Part shown: positions 28,569 to 36,721 of the stretch, piece by piece
Layout: every line of letters begins with the position of its first letter
How positions within the stretch are numbered: the first letter of the stretch is position 1
From: Pseudomonadota bacterium
GTDB lineage: Bacteria; Pseudomonadota; Alphaproteobacteria; Caulobacterales; Caulobacteraceae
Direction: 5' to 3'
Length of the DNA stretch: 64,000 bases
NCBI GenBank assembly: GCA_018241995.1
Contig: JAFECT010000009.1
Coordinates: 350,113 to 414,112 of the forward strand
The notes under the pieces: model-generated
What the model was told of the DNA's origin: nothing
Databases searched by the model: none
What the model saw: the letters and a program-made list of their open reading frames with translations, nothing else
Program-made: the position numbers and the translations under genes

Positions 28569-29480
28569 CTACACCGTCTCCGGCTCGATCACATAGATGC
28601 GAGAGCAGTACTCGCACGTCACCCGGATCTTGCCGTCGTCCTCGACCATCTCGCCGCGGTCAGATTCCGGGAACGAGCGCAGCATGCCCATGACCCGGTC
28701 CTCGGAGCAGCGGCAGAAAGCGCGCAGGGGCTTGGGCTCGAACAGGCGCACGCCGTCTTCGTGGAACAGGCGGTAGAGCAGGGTTTCGGGTGGGATGGTC
28801 GGGTCGATCAGCTCGTCTTCGCCGAGCGTCTCGAACAGCATCTGCTCGCGCTCCCAAGCGTCGCGGGTCTCGCCGCGGGCCTCGTCGGGCGCGATATACT
28901 GGATCATGGCCCCGCCGGCGCGCCAGCTCTTCTCGTCGCCGACCTGCAGCTCGCCGACGGCCAGGCGCACGCGGGTCGGCACCTGTTCGGACTGGGCGAA
29001 GTACTGCTCGGCGCACAGGGCCAGGGTCTCGCCCTCGATGGGGGTGACGCCCTGATAGCGGTCCTTGGCGGTCTCCGGGTCGATGGTCATGACGAACACA
29101 CCCTCGCCCAACAGGGTCTTGGCGCCGGGGCGTGAGAAGCCGTGGCTGACCGCCTCGACCTTCTCGGGGTCGAACTTGCAGTATCCGCGCAGCGCGCCGG
29201 TGGTGTCGTAGTCGGCCACCACATAGGCCACCGGCCCGTCGCCCTGGGCCTGGACGATCAGCCGGCCCTCGAACTTCAGGCTGGCCCCCACCAGGGCGGC
29301 GAGCGCGCAGGCTTCGCCGAGCAGGTTGGCCACCGGCTCGGGATAGGCGTGGCGCTTCAGGATCTCGTCGACCACCGGGCCCAGGCGCACCAGGCGGCCG
29401 CGCACGGGCCAGTTTTCGATCTGGAAGGCGGCGACCAGGTCGTCGGTGGGGGCGGGCGTCGGTAGGGTCACGGCGAACAC
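28569..29480 (-). CDS. hslO: Redox-regulated chaperone Hsp33
   Basis: Hsp33 holdase of about 303 residues. The C-terminal zinc switch is complete: FCRCSEDRV (CxC) and VTCEYCSRI (CxxC). On oxidation the four cysteines release zinc and the chaperone becomes active against protein aggregation in the cytoplasm. The central GYCKFDPEK, GVTPIEGETLALCAEQYFAQSEQ is typical. The start is uncertain: I favour the GTG at 29480 (or GTG at 29471), since the residues added by the ATG at 29555 are a basic, proline-rich stretch unlike the family. Confidence 0.92.
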   Translation of the reverse strand: MFAVTLPTPAPTDDLVAAFQIENWPVRGRLVRLGPVVDEILKRHAYPEPVANLLGEACALAALVGASLKFEGRLIVQAQGDGPVAYVVADYDTTGALRGYCKFDPEKVEAVSHGFSRPGAKTLLGEGVFVMTIDPETAKDRYQGVTPIEGETLALCAEQYFAQSEQVPTRVRLAVGELQVGDEKSWRAGGAMIQYIAPDEARGETRDAWEREQMLFETLGEDELIDPTIPPETLLYRLFHEDGVRLFEPKPLRAFCRCSEDRVMGMLRSFPESDRGEMVEDDGKIRVTCEYCSRIYVIEPETV

Positions 29481-29617
29481 TCTTGAGCGGGCGAGGCCCT
29501 GGCGGGGCGCCGCCCGTGGCTGTGGCTGACCTCGGGGGGAGGCGTAAGGGCGCAAGATAGGGAGCCATGACGGCCGCGAAAAGGCGCGCTGCCGTCGCGG
29601 GCTCGGTTCGGCCGGGC

Positions 29618-29794
29618 TCAGCGCTTCGGCTCAGGCCCCGTCACGGCCGTCTCCAGGGCCTCGGCCTCCCGGGCCAGACGCTCCCAACTTTCCGCGATCT
29701 CGCGCCAGGCCGCGCGTTCCTTGGGGCTGATGGCGTTGCTTGCGGCGCGGGCCGCGTCGCCGGCAAGTGTACGATACCGCTCAGAAGCACTCAT
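29618..29794 (-). CDS. Small hypothetical protein
   Basis: 58 residues starting MSASERYRTLAGDAARAA and continuing with a charged helix (SPKERAAWREIAESWERLAREAEALE). Short proteins of this type are frequent in alphaproteobacteria; no function is known to me. The amphipathic charged helix suggests a soluble oligomer. A longer start at 29836 is possible but less likely. Confidence 0.6.
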   Translation of the reverse strand: MSASERYRTLAGDAARAASNAISPKERAAWREIAESWERLAREAEALETAVTGPEPKR

Positions 29795-29879
29795 GCGATC
29801 GTCTTGGCGCGACCCGGCGCCGGAAGCAAGCGTCACCGTACAAGTTCACCGAACGGCGTGCGGGATGTCGAGGATCATC

Positions 29880-29957
29880 GACAATCTGACAAGGTCGCTT
29901 GACACGATCCCGGCCTGTAGGTAAATGGTACTTGTCACTTGGACAAGGAACATTGTC
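29880..29957 (+). promoter_or_regulatory. GACAA/TTGTC operator cluster and promoter
   Basis: Five copies of GACAA or its complement: 29880-29884, 29888-29892, 29932-29936, 29942-29946 and 29953-29957. The last three form back-to-back inverted repeats up to the start codon. A TTGACA box at 29899-29904 with TAAATG 17 bases on (29922-29927) is a plausible promoter. It fits autoregulation by the XRE protein encoded at 30380. Confidence 0.5.
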
Positions 29958-30383
29958 ATGTCCGGTTCCGAAGCCCGTCTGGGAGCGCCCCGTATGAGCA
30001 CCGCCAACCGCCGCTACGCCTTCCGCGCCGCCGTCGCTCTGATCGCCTATGTCGCCGCTACGGTGGCGGTGCATACGATGGTCCAGTCGAATCCGCCCGA
30101 AGGCGGGATGAAGTGGGCCCTGGCGCTCGCGCCCGCCGTTCCGGTGCTGGGCCTGTTCGGCGCGGTGGCCCTCTACCTCGTGGAGGAGACCGACGAGTTC
30201 GCCCGCATGGTCATCGCCCGCGCCCTGATCGGGGCCGCCGGCGTCAGCCTCGTCGCCGCCACCGTGTGGGATTCGCTGGTGGCCTACGGCGACGCCCCGC
30301 CCATGCGCCCGTTCCTGATCGTCACCCTGTTCTTCGTGGCGTTCGGCCTGATCCAACCCCTGGTGCGGCTGGGCTACCGGTGA
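29958..30383 (+). CDS. Membrane protein in XRE cassette
   Basis: 141 residues with four predicted helices (FRAAVALIAYVAATVAVH, WALALAPAVPVLGLFGAVALYLV, MVIARALIGAAGVSLVAATVW, FLIVTLFFVAFGLIQPLV). The start at 29958 follows an AAGGA site; the motif TDEFARMV after helix 2 recurs as ADEFVRRR and DELVRRVI in the two downstream membrane proteins, so the three are probably related. The last codons overlap the XRE gene. Confidence 0.8.
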   Translation: MSGSEARLGAPRMSTANRRYAFRAAVALIAYVAATVAVHTMVQSNPPEGGMKWALALAPAVPVLGLFGAVALYLVEETDEFARMVIARALIGAAGVSLVAATVWDSLVAYGDAPPMRPFLIVTLFFVAFGLIQPLVRLGYR

Positions 30384-30583
30384 AGAACCGCCTGCGCGTG
30401 CTGCGCGCCGAACGTGAGTGGAGCCAGGCGGACCTCGCCGACCGCCTGGGCGTCTCGCGCCAGACCGTCAACGCCATCGAGACCGGCAAATACGATCCGT
30501 CCCTGCCGCTCGCCTTCAAGATCGCCCGCGTCTTCGAAGCGCCCATTGAGCAGATCTTCGACGACGAACAGGAGACCGCCTGA
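30380..30583 (+). CDS. XRE-family regulator (short, YozG-like)
   Basis: 67 residues, almost entirely one helix-turn-helix: MKNRLRVLRAEREWSQADLA, LGVSRQTVNAIETGKYDPSL, then FKIARVFEAPIEQIFDDE. The start is a GTG at 30380 overlapping the preceding stop (GTGA). Regulators of this type are typically coupled to membrane proteins whose genes they repress. It overlaps the next gene by one base. Confidence 0.88.
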   Translation: MKNRLRVLRAEREWSQADLADRLGVSRQTVNAIETGKYDPSLPLAFKIARVFEAPIEQIFDDEQETA

Positions 30584-31212
30584 TGAGCGCCTCTCAAATC
30601 TCGCCCGAACCCGGCCGCCGCTCCGGCGCGCTGCTGAGCATGGGCCTGACCGCCGCGCTTGGCCTGGGCCTGCTGTGGCTGATCTGGACCCGTGGACACG
30701 GCCTGAGCTGGGCGGACAAGCTGGCCCTGATCGTCAGCCTGATGTGCCTGGCCTCGGCCATCCGCATCGGCCTGGAGTCGCTGGATCCGCGCCGCCTGTC
30801 GCAGCGCATGAGCCTGGAGGGCGAAAGCACCCCCGCCGAGACCGCCCAGGTGCGGCTGCAGGCCGGTGTGGTCGCTCTGATGGGCGTGGTGATCGCCCTC
30901 CCGCCGCTGGCCGACATGCTGGGCTGGCGGGCGCCGGAGGTGATCTACGGGGTGTTCCTGGCCTATGCCGCGATCCGCATCGTCTATGCCCGTCACGTCC
31001 TGAAGACCGCCGACGAGTTCGTGCGCCGGCGCATGGAGCGCGCGGCCCTGGTGATCATGATGCTGTTCCAGACAGGCTTGCTCCTCGTCGCCGGGGCGGA
31101 GCGCCTGGGCCTGATCGGCCCGGTGTCCGGCTGGGACGCGCTGGTCTGCCTGACCACCCTGGCCGTGCTCACCCCCGTTTTCCTGCAGTCCCGGCGTCAG
31201 GCCGAGGCCTGA
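30583..31212 (+). CDS. Multi-helix membrane protein, paralogue 1
   Basis: 209 residues with about six helices arranged in pairs. ATG overlaps the XRE stop (TGATG). It is related over its whole length to the protein at 31255: compare GLSWADKLALIVSLMCLASAI with LDWADALALVCSLMCLISAV, then ESTPAETAQVRLQAGVVAL with EATPAEVRGARLQAVVLAL, and GAERLGLIGPVSGWD with AAERLGLVPAATAWD. Function unknown. Confidence 0.8.
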   Translation: MSASQISPEPGRRSGALLSMGLTAALGLGLLWLIWTRGHGLSWADKLALIVSLMCLASAIRIGLESLDPRRLSQRMSLEGESTPAETAQVRLQAGVVALMGVVIALPPLADMLGWRAPEVIYGVFLAYAAIRIVYARHVLKTADEFVRRRMERAALVIMMLFQTGLLLVAGAERLGLIGPVSGWDALVCLTTLAVLTPVFLQSRRQAEA

Positions 31213-31254
31213 GCGGCCTCCCGAGCCCCCTCAACCCAGATCGAGAGCGTTCCC

Positions 31255-31881
31255 ATGAACTCCGGTTCCAGTCTCAAGCCCCCGGCCGCGGCCTGGCGTT
31301 CCCTCGGCCGCATGGTCATCGGCGCCGTGCTGGGCGGCGGGGCGACCCTGCTGCTCTACGTCGGCCTGCGCCGCCTCGACTGGGCCGACGCCCTGGCCCT
31401 GGTCTGCTCGCTGATGTGCCTGATCAGCGCCGTGGTCCTGGCTCTCGCCTCGCTCGACCGCAACGCCCTGTCGCGCACGCTCAAGGTCGAGGGTGAGGCT
31501 ACGCCCGCGGAGGTGCGAGGCGCGCGCCTGCAGGCGGTGGTGCTGGCCCTGGCCGGCCTGCTGCTGATCGCGCCGGTGATCGCCGAGGTCCTGGGCAATC
31601 CGGTTCCTCTGGCGACCTGGCTGTGCCTGGCGGCCCTGTTCGTCGCACAGAGCGGCTACAACCTTCAGCTCTGGCGCAAGGGCGACGAGCTGGTGCGCCG
31701 CGTGATCCTGGAGGCCGGCGCCCTGACCTTCTGGATCTTCCAGGGAGGCCTCTTCCTCTACGCCGCCGCCGAGCGGCTGGGCCTGGTCCCGGCCGCGACA
31801 GCGTGGGACCTCTTCAGCGCGATCATGGCCGCCTATCTTCTGGCAGGCTGCGTGATCACGCTGCGCCGCAAACTCGCCTGA
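31255..31881 (+). CDS. Multi-helix membrane protein, paralogue 2
   Basis: 208 residues, a tandem paralogue of the preceding gene with the same helix pairs and conserved loops (WADALALV, TPAEVRGARLQA, KGDELVRRVI, AAERLGLVP). The 42-base gap after paralogue 1 holds no terminator, so it probably belongs to the same transcript. Function unknown. Confidence 0.8.
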   Translation: MNSGSSLKPPAAAWRSLGRMVIGAVLGGGATLLLYVGLRRLDWADALALVCSLMCLISAVVLALASLDRNALSRTLKVEGEATPAEVRGARLQAVVLALAGLLLIAPVIAEVLGNPVPLATWLCLAALFVAQSGYNLQLWRKGDELVRRVILEAGALTFWIFQGGLFLYAAAERLGLVPAATAWDLFSAIMAAYLLAGCVITLRRKLA

Positions 31882-31909
31882 TCAACGCATCATCGCAAAG
31901 GACCACAAG

Positions 31910-32833
31910 ATGCGCTCTCTCGCCGACCTGAAATCCTTCCTGCCCGGCGTCGCGCGTCGCGCCACGGGCCTCGCGCTGGGGGCCGTGGCCTCTGTGGCCC
32001 TCGCCGCCGGCGCCTTCGCCGCCCCCGCCAAGGCCGAGCCGGCCATCTGGGTGGTCAAGGACGCGGACTCCACCATCTACCTGTTCGGCACCGTCCATGT
32101 GCTGAAGCCCGACGCCCAGTGGATGAGCCCCAAGATCAAGAAGGCCTTCGACGAGAGCCAGGACCTGACGCTCGAGATCGCCAATGTGGACGACCAGCAG
32201 GCGGCCGCCGCCTCCATCATGAAGTGGGGCCTGGACATGGCCCATCCGCTGTCGACCAAGCTGTCGGACGCGGACAAGGCCAAGCTGGCCGCCGCCGAGG
32301 CCGCCTATGGCATCCCCGCCGCCAACCTCGAGCCGGTGAAGCCCTGGTTCGCCGGCCTGACCTTCACCCTGCTGCCGCTTCAGAAGGTCGGCTTCGACGC
32401 CAAGTCGGGCGTGGAGCTGAACCTCCTGAGCATGGCCCGCGCGCGCCAGGAGAGCATCCTGGGCTTCGAGACCTTCGACGATCAGATGGGCTATTTCGAC
32501 GGCATGCCACTGGAACAGCAGGCGGCCTTCCTGCGCGAGGCGATCGACAACGGCCCCAAGGCGGCCGACGAACTCGACAAGCTGGAAAAAGCCTGGGAGG
32601 TCGGCGACGTCGACACGATCAGCCACCTGCTGAACGACGACATGAAGAAGGAAGACCCGAAGCTCTACGACCTGCTGCTGACCAAGCGGAACGAGCGCTT
32701 CGCCGCCAAGATCGCCGAGAAGCTGAAGGGCAAGGGCGTGAGCTTCGTCGCTGTCGGCGCCGCCCACCTGGCCGGCCCGGACAGCGTCCAGGCCCAGCTC
32801 GCCAAGATGGGCATCCAGGCCAAACGGCTCTGA
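31910..32833 (+). CDS. TraB/GumN-family protein, exported
   Basis: 307 residues with an N-terminal signal (basic start, then LALGAVASVALAAGAFAAPAKA). The TraB/GumN fold is shown by AIWVVKDADSTIYLFGTVHVL near the start, a central ESILGFETFDDQ with LLNDDMKKEDPKLYDLLLTKRNERFAAKI, and the terminal FVAVGAAHLAGPDSVQAQL. The conserved GTVH and GAAHL histidines suggest a metal-dependent hydrolase like Tiki proteases, though activity in bacteria is not established. It lies 28 bases after the membrane-protein cassette. Confidence 0.85.
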   Translation: MRSLADLKSFLPGVARRATGLALGAVASVALAAGAFAAPAKAEPAIWVVKDADSTIYLFGTVHVLKPDAQWMSPKIKKAFDESQDLTLEIANVDDQQAAAASIMKWGLDMAHPLSTKLSDADKAKLAAAEAAYGIPAANLEPVKPWFAGLTFTLLPLQKVGFDAKSGVELNLLSMARARQESILGFETFDDQMGYFDGMPLEQQAAFLREAIDNGPKAADELDKLEKAWEVGDVDTISHLLNDDMKKEDPKLYDLLLTKRNERFAAKIAEKLKGKGVSFVAVGAAHLAGPDSVQAQLAKMGIQAKRL

Positions 32834-32877
32834 TCGGAGCCGCAATCACAGCCGAGATCGGCATCAGGGAGGACGTC

Positions 32878-33063
32878 ATGATGAGTCTGCGTTTCTTCAT
32901 CCTGTTGGGGCTTGCCGCGGTGATGTGGGTCGGCGTCGCTGTCGTCGTCGCCCGCGGCCAGGACTGGCGCGAACCGGTCGCCATCGCCGCCTTCGGCACG
33001 CTGTGCCTCTCCGGTTTTGACGTGGTGGCTCGACGCAAGCCTGGGGACGGCAAGCGCGGCTGA
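32878..33063 (+). CDS. Small two-helix membrane protein
   Basis: 61 residues: a helix FFILLGLAAVMWVGVAVVV, the short loop RGQDWREP, a second hydrophobic segment VAIAAFGTLCLSGFDVVA and a basic tail. The ATG at 32878 has a GGGAGGA ribosome site. It lies 44 bases after the TraB-like gene and just before a strong terminator, so it is probably the last gene of that transcript. Confidence 0.65.
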   Translation: MMSLRFFILLGLAAVMWVGVAVVVARGQDWREPVAIAAFGTLCLSGFDVVARRKPGDGKRG

Positions 33064-33090
33064 GGCAAAGAATGCCTGAAGCTTGAAGGA

Positions 33091-33120
33091 GGCCCGGCGT
33101 CATGCGCGCCGGGCCTTTTT
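33091..33120 (+). terminator. Rho-independent terminator
   Basis: Arms GGCCCGGCG (33091-33099) and CGCCGGGCC (33107-33115) around a 7-base loop, followed by five T. It isolates the tRNA-Gly gene from the upstream transcript. Confidence 0.85.
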
Positions 33121-33177
33121 CGTGACGGGACCGCCTTGCGGCGCGCGCGTGATCCGCTAATGTCCGCCACCCTGAAT

Positions 33178-33252
33178 GCGGCCGTAGTTCAGAGGTAGAA
33201 CGTCAGCTTCCCAAGCTGAATGTCGAGGGTTCGATTCCCTCCGGCCGCTCCA
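33178..33252 (+). tRNA. tRNA-Gly (CCC)
   Basis: 75 bases including an encoded CCA. Acceptor stem GCGGCCG (33178-33184) pairs with CGGCCGC (33242-33248). The anticodon stem TCAGC/GCTGA encloses the loop TTCCCAA, giving anticodon CCC for codon GGG. The T-loop GGTTCGATTCC is standard. The gene is intact although an island is integrated at its 3' end, because the island carries a copy of the 3' half. Confidence 0.95.
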
Positions 33253-33253
33253 G
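33205..33253. other. attL: 49-bp core of the island
   Basis: The anticodon arm to the 3' end of tRNA-Gly, repeated exactly at 57004-57052. The identity starts at AGCTTCCC and ends at CTCCAG; flanking bases differ on both sides. It marks the left border of the integrated element. Confidence 0.9.
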
Positions 33254-33320
33254 TTTTAGCCAAGCAAATCAAAATCATATTTATCACCGGTCGGTCGAGC
33301 GTCCCACGTATTCCAAGGCT

Positions 33321-33340
33321 TGTCGCCACCGTGTCGCCAC
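33321..33340. other. Left arm-type integrase site (candidate)
   Basis: TGTCGCCACC followed by GTGTCGCCAC, i.e. two TGTCGCCAC units with an 11-base period. The same 20 bases occur in the same orientation at 56858-56877. Such paired direct repeats inside both ends of an element are what arm-binding domains of tyrosine integrases recognise. Confidence 0.6.
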
Positions 33341-33352
33341 GGTCGAGTGCGC

Positions 33353-33562
33353 CTAGAGCAGGTCTCGAGCGTCGGGTGGAAGCAGCGCTTCGATGATCCA
33401 GGCATCGATCTCGGTGCTCACCCACACGGCAATGTTCCTTCCTAGCTTCCGCGGTCGGGGAAACGTACCGGCGGCGATCCGCCGGTACACTTCCGATCTG
33501 GAAAGACCCACTCGCTTCAATACGTCAGGAAGGCGAAGGAGTGACGGCACGACTGCGGTCAT
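33353..33562 (-). CDS. AlpA-family regulator
   Basis: 69 residues of AlpA type: LLRLPDVLKRVGLSRSEVYRRIAAGTFPRP is the winged HTH, followed by KLGRNIAVWVSTEIDAWI, the usual AlpA closing strand and helix. The ATG at 33562 overlaps the preceding stop by four bases. AlpA proteins control excision or early genes of P4-like elements. Its place just inside attL fits that role. Confidence 0.85.
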   Translation of the reverse strand: MTAVVPSLLRLPDVLKRVGLSRSEVYRRIAAGTFPRPRKLGRNIAVWVSTEIDAWIIEALLPPDARDLL

Positions 33563-33786
33563 TGCGAAATGCCGGCTTCCGCAAGTGCGTGGCAGAAGCC
33601 AACTTCGATGCCTCCCCATCTGCCAGCCTGCACCATGGCCTTGATAGCTGAGCCAAGCGCGCTCGGATTGCGCCTGAGTCTCATGTGATCCAGCCACTCG
33701 CCAGCCAGGCGGCGACCGCGAGCGGTGTCTTCAGCCCAATCGTTAGTGGGCACAATTTCGGCAGTGGTTCGAATTGTCAGCATCAT
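33559..33786 (-). CDS. Small hypothetical protein coupled to alpA
   Basis: 75 residues; the stop overlaps the alpA start (ATGA). The core GEWLDHMRLRRNPSALGSAIKAMVQAGRWGGIEVGFCHALAEAGI appears helical. I do not recognise a domain. Its translational coupling suggests it acts with AlpA in island control. Confidence 0.7.
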   Translation of the reverse strand: MMLTIRTTAEIVPTNDWAEDTARGRRLAGEWLDHMRLRRNPSALGSAIKAMVQAGRWGGIEVGFCHALAEAGISQ

Positions 33787-34183
33787 CGTCTCCAGAATTC
33801 CCGATGCAGGCCTTGGCGGCCGGACGCAGCGTTTTCGGGACGCTCTGGAGAAAGCGTTGCGCGGATGCGCCCGCTACGCCCGGCCATAAGAATACTTGAG
33901 CGACACGGACTCACCGTACGCAATTTACCCCAGAAGCGGGCCCGACCCCGCATCACAGTCTATTCGCCGTGATCCTGCAAAAATGCATGGATTCGCGCAC
34001 TATACAACAGCTTTGCCAAAGAATGATAAGTATTCAACTTTCTGGTGACTATCCAACAATTTGTTGAGGTGAGTATCGCGCGCTATATCGGGTGCATCGG
34101 CGCGAAAGTGCCCCGGTGGACCTGCGCATTTCACCAAGTTCTCCGTGGTAGCTGGTCGACGCCCAAAGATCGGGGAGATTTCG
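33787..34183. promoter_or_regulatory. Divergent intergenic region in the island
   Basis: About 397 bases between the leftward alpA pair and the rightward 343-aa gene. 33975-34070 is AT-rich and contains the perfect palindrome CAACAA-T-TTGTTG at 34054-34066, a reasonable operator. No credible coding frame was found. Confidence 0.4.
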
Positions 34184-35215
34184 GTGACAGAGGTCACAAA
34201 CGAAGGCGTTGAACTGGATCGTCTCACTCGACTGCCACCGCTGACGCGGCCGGCGCCTTGGACGGAGGAACCGACCGGCCCGAACATCGGGCTTCTTCTC
34301 CGCGTCAGTGCCGCAAGCGGTGAATCGAACGGCCACGCTCAATGGCACGGCACGATGCCAAGCGACCTGCCAGATCCGTGCATGAAGTGGCCCGAGAGCG
34401 GTTACGTCCAGGCAGAGTGGGGCGGCCCGTGGTGGGGGATTTACGGCCTGCTTGAAGGGGTTGGGGATTGGGGGTCGCTTCCGCGCCATCCAGCTGCGAT
34501 CTGGCAGGTGGTCGCTGTCGACGTACGTGAATGCAAGAAAAGCCCGATTACGAAGGCTTATCGAGCGCCGCGCGGGTGGGTCATCTACAGCGGTGATGCG
34601 GTCGGCGCGCTCAAGATCATGATGCCCCGCATGGTGAGGAGCGGCCGTCTCCACGAAGCGCTCTGTGACACTGTCGTGGAGCCTGGCGCAGATGATCTTT
34701 GGGCAAAATACGGCGCCGGGGCCTCCGTCACGAACGAAGACCGCCACGGCGTGGCGGCAAGTCTTGGAATGGGCGGAATTGCCTACACCACTGGCGCGGC
34801 ACGCTATGCGGTCGCGATGGCCGGCGACAGCGTCGCGCGAGGCTGGTGGGGCATGGCGGTCAGCCTTCGCGGCGGCCATGCCAAGGCTCCTGCGAACTAT
34901 GGCGACGCGATCTCGAGACGGTCAGCCGGCCGTGATGTCGACAATGCTCCGGTTGCCGCCGAAGCGGGCAACTTCGGGGTGGCGGTCGCGTTGGGACCGG
35001 GAGGAATGGCCAAGGCGGGAATCGGCGGGGCGATCGTGCTGGGTGACTATGTCGAGGAGAATGACGGTCGCGCACGTCTCCGCGGTCTGTTTTCCACGAT
35101 GGTTGGAGAAAACGGGTTCCTGCCTGGCGTCTGGTACACGCTTGTTGATGGGTTCCCGAGCGCTTGTGTAGGTCCGAGGGATGATCTCACGCTCCTGCCT
35201 CGTCAGGCTGGCTAG
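34184..35215 (+). CDS. Hypothetical protein with Gly/Ala-rich short repeats
   Basis: 343 residues. GTG at 34184 is preceded by GGGGAGA, so I favour it over the GTG at 34145. The N-terminal 180 residues hold a compact Trp-rich region (CMKWPESGYVQAEWGGPWWGIYGLLEGVGDW). Residues 180-300 contain irregular repeats alternating Gly, Ala and Val (GAGASVTNEDRHGVAASLGMGG, GVAVALGPGGMAKAGIGGAIVLG), like the short-repeat solenoids of phage-associated DUF7666-type proteins, and the end (GENGFLPGVWYTLVDG) also fits that type. The family assignment is tentative and the function unknown. Confidence 0.6.
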   Translation: MTEVTNEGVELDRLTRLPPLTRPAPWTEEPTGPNIGLLLRVSAASGESNGHAQWHGTMPSDLPDPCMKWPESGYVQAEWGGPWWGIYGLLEGVGDWGSLPRHPAAIWQVVAVDVRECKKSPITKAYRAPRGWVIYSGDAVGALKIMMPRMVRSGRLHEALCDTVVEPGADDLWAKYGAGASVTNEDRHGVAASLGMGGIAYTTGAARYAVAMAGDSVARGWWGMAVSLRGGHAKAPANYGDAISRRSAGRDVDNAPVAAEAGNFGVAVALGPGGMAKAGIGGAIVLGDYVEENDGRARLRGLFSTMVGENGFLPGVWYTLVDGFPSACVGPRDDLTLLPRQAG

Positions 35216-35528
35216 CCCCTGACCCGCGCAAGTGTTGCCGCCCCTGGTCCCTCTCCTTCTGTCGATCTCGTGGCGAGGATCGTCTAAGGCGATCGCTGCC
35301 GCACAGACGGAGCCCGACCTGCCGCCTTCGCCTGTGGAGGGGGCATAACCGGAGCGCATACTTGAGCCTCCGATAGTTCCTCCCTGCTCGCCTCTGCCGG
35401 CAGTTCAAAGGCTGCCCGAGTTCCATTCGCAGGGCGCCGAGTCTGCTCATCGTGGACTCATGCGCCCCGTCCTATAAGCTGTGCCTTAGGGCGACATCCG
35501 CAACGGTTGCAATGCAAGGGGGCTTTCG
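35216..35528. other. Intergenic stretch without a recognised gene
   Basis: 313 bases. Short minus-strand frames here have Arg/Gln-rich, backbone-unlike translations and no ribosome site, so I do not call them. An AAGGGGG ribosome site for the next gene lies at about 35516-35522. A promoter for the AT-rich genes downstream is expected here but not resolved. Confidence 0.3.
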
Positions 35529-36389
35529 ATGGCTCTTGTAGCGTTCCTGCTTACGCTCGGCGTTTGCTTGGCAAACTTTGGCGACTTTATTTTGGGTGCA
35601 AAGATAGATGGCGGCATTAGAGCGGGGCTGCGGCGGTTTCGGGCGCAGGTAGAGGCGGATAGGACCTCAATTTATAGATTGCCAGCCGGTGTACTGCTGC
35701 AATTCTATGGGCATATTTTCGGTCGTCGCGGGCTTGTGCGGATTTACCGGGTATCGATGCTTAGTATTATAACAACAATGCTAATAGTTATTATTGGCAC
35801 ACTAATAAATATGAATGAAAATCATTGGAGGTCAGCATTCATCCGCGGCGCCTTTTCGTCGATAGAATTCGCCCTCTTGCCCGTCGCGGTAGTTGGGGTC
35901 GCCTGCGACTTGGTTGCGTGGAGCCTTTTTGGCTACGCCCTGAAAGCAATTTCCGAGTCACCGCCCCGCGCGGCGCTCACTTATCTTATTGCTACAATTA
36001 CCGTCGTAGGCCTCATGCCTTTTACGGCAATTGTCGGGTGGACGATAGTGGCGGCAGTTGCTACTGAGGCCGATTTTTCACAGGTAATTGGCGCTTCGCG
36101 CGATATGATCGCTATGTTTACGCATATATTTCTGTATTCGCATATTTCTACGGGCGACAGGGTTCTTTGGGTGCTTCCGCTGCTGAGCATCGTGCCGCTG
36201 GTTGTCTTACTGCTAGTGGTGGGAACAGGCTGGATGTTGGCGTCGCCACTTTCGCCGCTCCTATCTCCAGCGTTAATCTTTATGACGCGGTTAGAAGGGT
36301 CTACAAAACCTGTCCTTACCACCGTCGCAGCGGGCTTGACGGCCGCAGCCGCGCTTCTTGCAGCAGCTAAGGGGCTGCTTCATCCATGA
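35529..36389 (+). CDS. Polytopic membrane protein, AT-rich, unknown
   Basis: 286 residues with about six hydrophobic segments (for example ALVAFLLTLGVCLANFGDFIL, MLSIITTMLIVIIGTLINM, LPLLSIVPLVVLLLVVGTGW and a final TTVAAGLTAAAALLAAAKG). The codons are rich in ATA, TTA and AAT, unlike the chromosome, which points to recent acquisition. The ATG follows AAGGGGG. The stop overlaps by four bases the start of a shortened S1/P1-like gene, so the two are translated together. No family recognised. Confidence 0.7.
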   Translation: MALVAFLLTLGVCLANFGDFILGAKIDGGIRAGLRRFRAQVEADRTSIYRLPAGVLLQFYGHIFGRRGLVRIYRVSMLSIITTMLIVIIGTLINMNENHWRSAFIRGAFSSIEFALLPVAVVGVACDLVAWSLFGYALKAISESPPRAALTYLIATITVVGLMPFTAIVGWTIVAAVATEADFSQVIGASRDMIAMFTHIFLYSHISTGDRVLWVLPLLSIVPLVVLLLVVGTGWMLASPLSPLLSPALIFMTRLEGSTKPVLTTVAAGLTAAAALLAAAKGLLHP

Positions 36390-36721
36390 TCGGCGGCAGT
36401 TTAGTTGCAAGGACTTTCGCCGCCGCAGTTGCGACGCTTTCATTACCGTCACTCGCGTTTGCTTGGGGCTCGGTAGGTCACAGGATTACGGCGCTAATCC
36501 CGTGTCGCCCCCCAACACCCGCCGCGAGGGCCAGGCTCGACGCCCTTCTGGCGTCGGACACCGATACGCTCGCCTCTGGAGTGCTCTCCAGCGCCGGCCC
36601 TGCGGATGACTGTGTTGTGTACGAGCTCCAGGAGTTCTCCGTCCAGCTAGGGGGCGACAGGAGTAATAGGCTTGCAATAAGCTCGGTTTTGGCTAGCGCG
36701 CCTGAACGAGCACGTATTTGA
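36386..36721 (+). pseudogene. Shortened S1/P1-nuclease-like protein (N-terminal part only)
   Basis: 111 residues. A signal peptide (ARTFAAAVATLSLPSLAFA) is cut just before WGSVGHRITALIP; the N-terminal Trp and the His of WGxxGH are zinc ligands in S1/P1 nucleases. Similarity continues through ARARLDALLASDTDTL and then stops: the WHY, HxxxD-x2-HQPLH and LHxVWD motifs are absent. It may be a decayed remnant, or a small exported protein that kept the domain's first part. It shares ATGA with the upstream membrane-protein gene, and the next gene starts immediately after its stop (TGAATG), so it is embedded in an operon. Confidence 0.55.

Noticed and set aside
33189-33425. Minus-strand frame ending GAAGGNRTLDIQLGKL
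   Set aside because: This is the translated reverse complement of tRNA-Gly, a well-known annotation artefact.
35187-35450. 87-codon minus-strand gene
   Set aside because: Arg/Leu-rich translation, no ribosome site and overlap with the end of the 343-aa gene.
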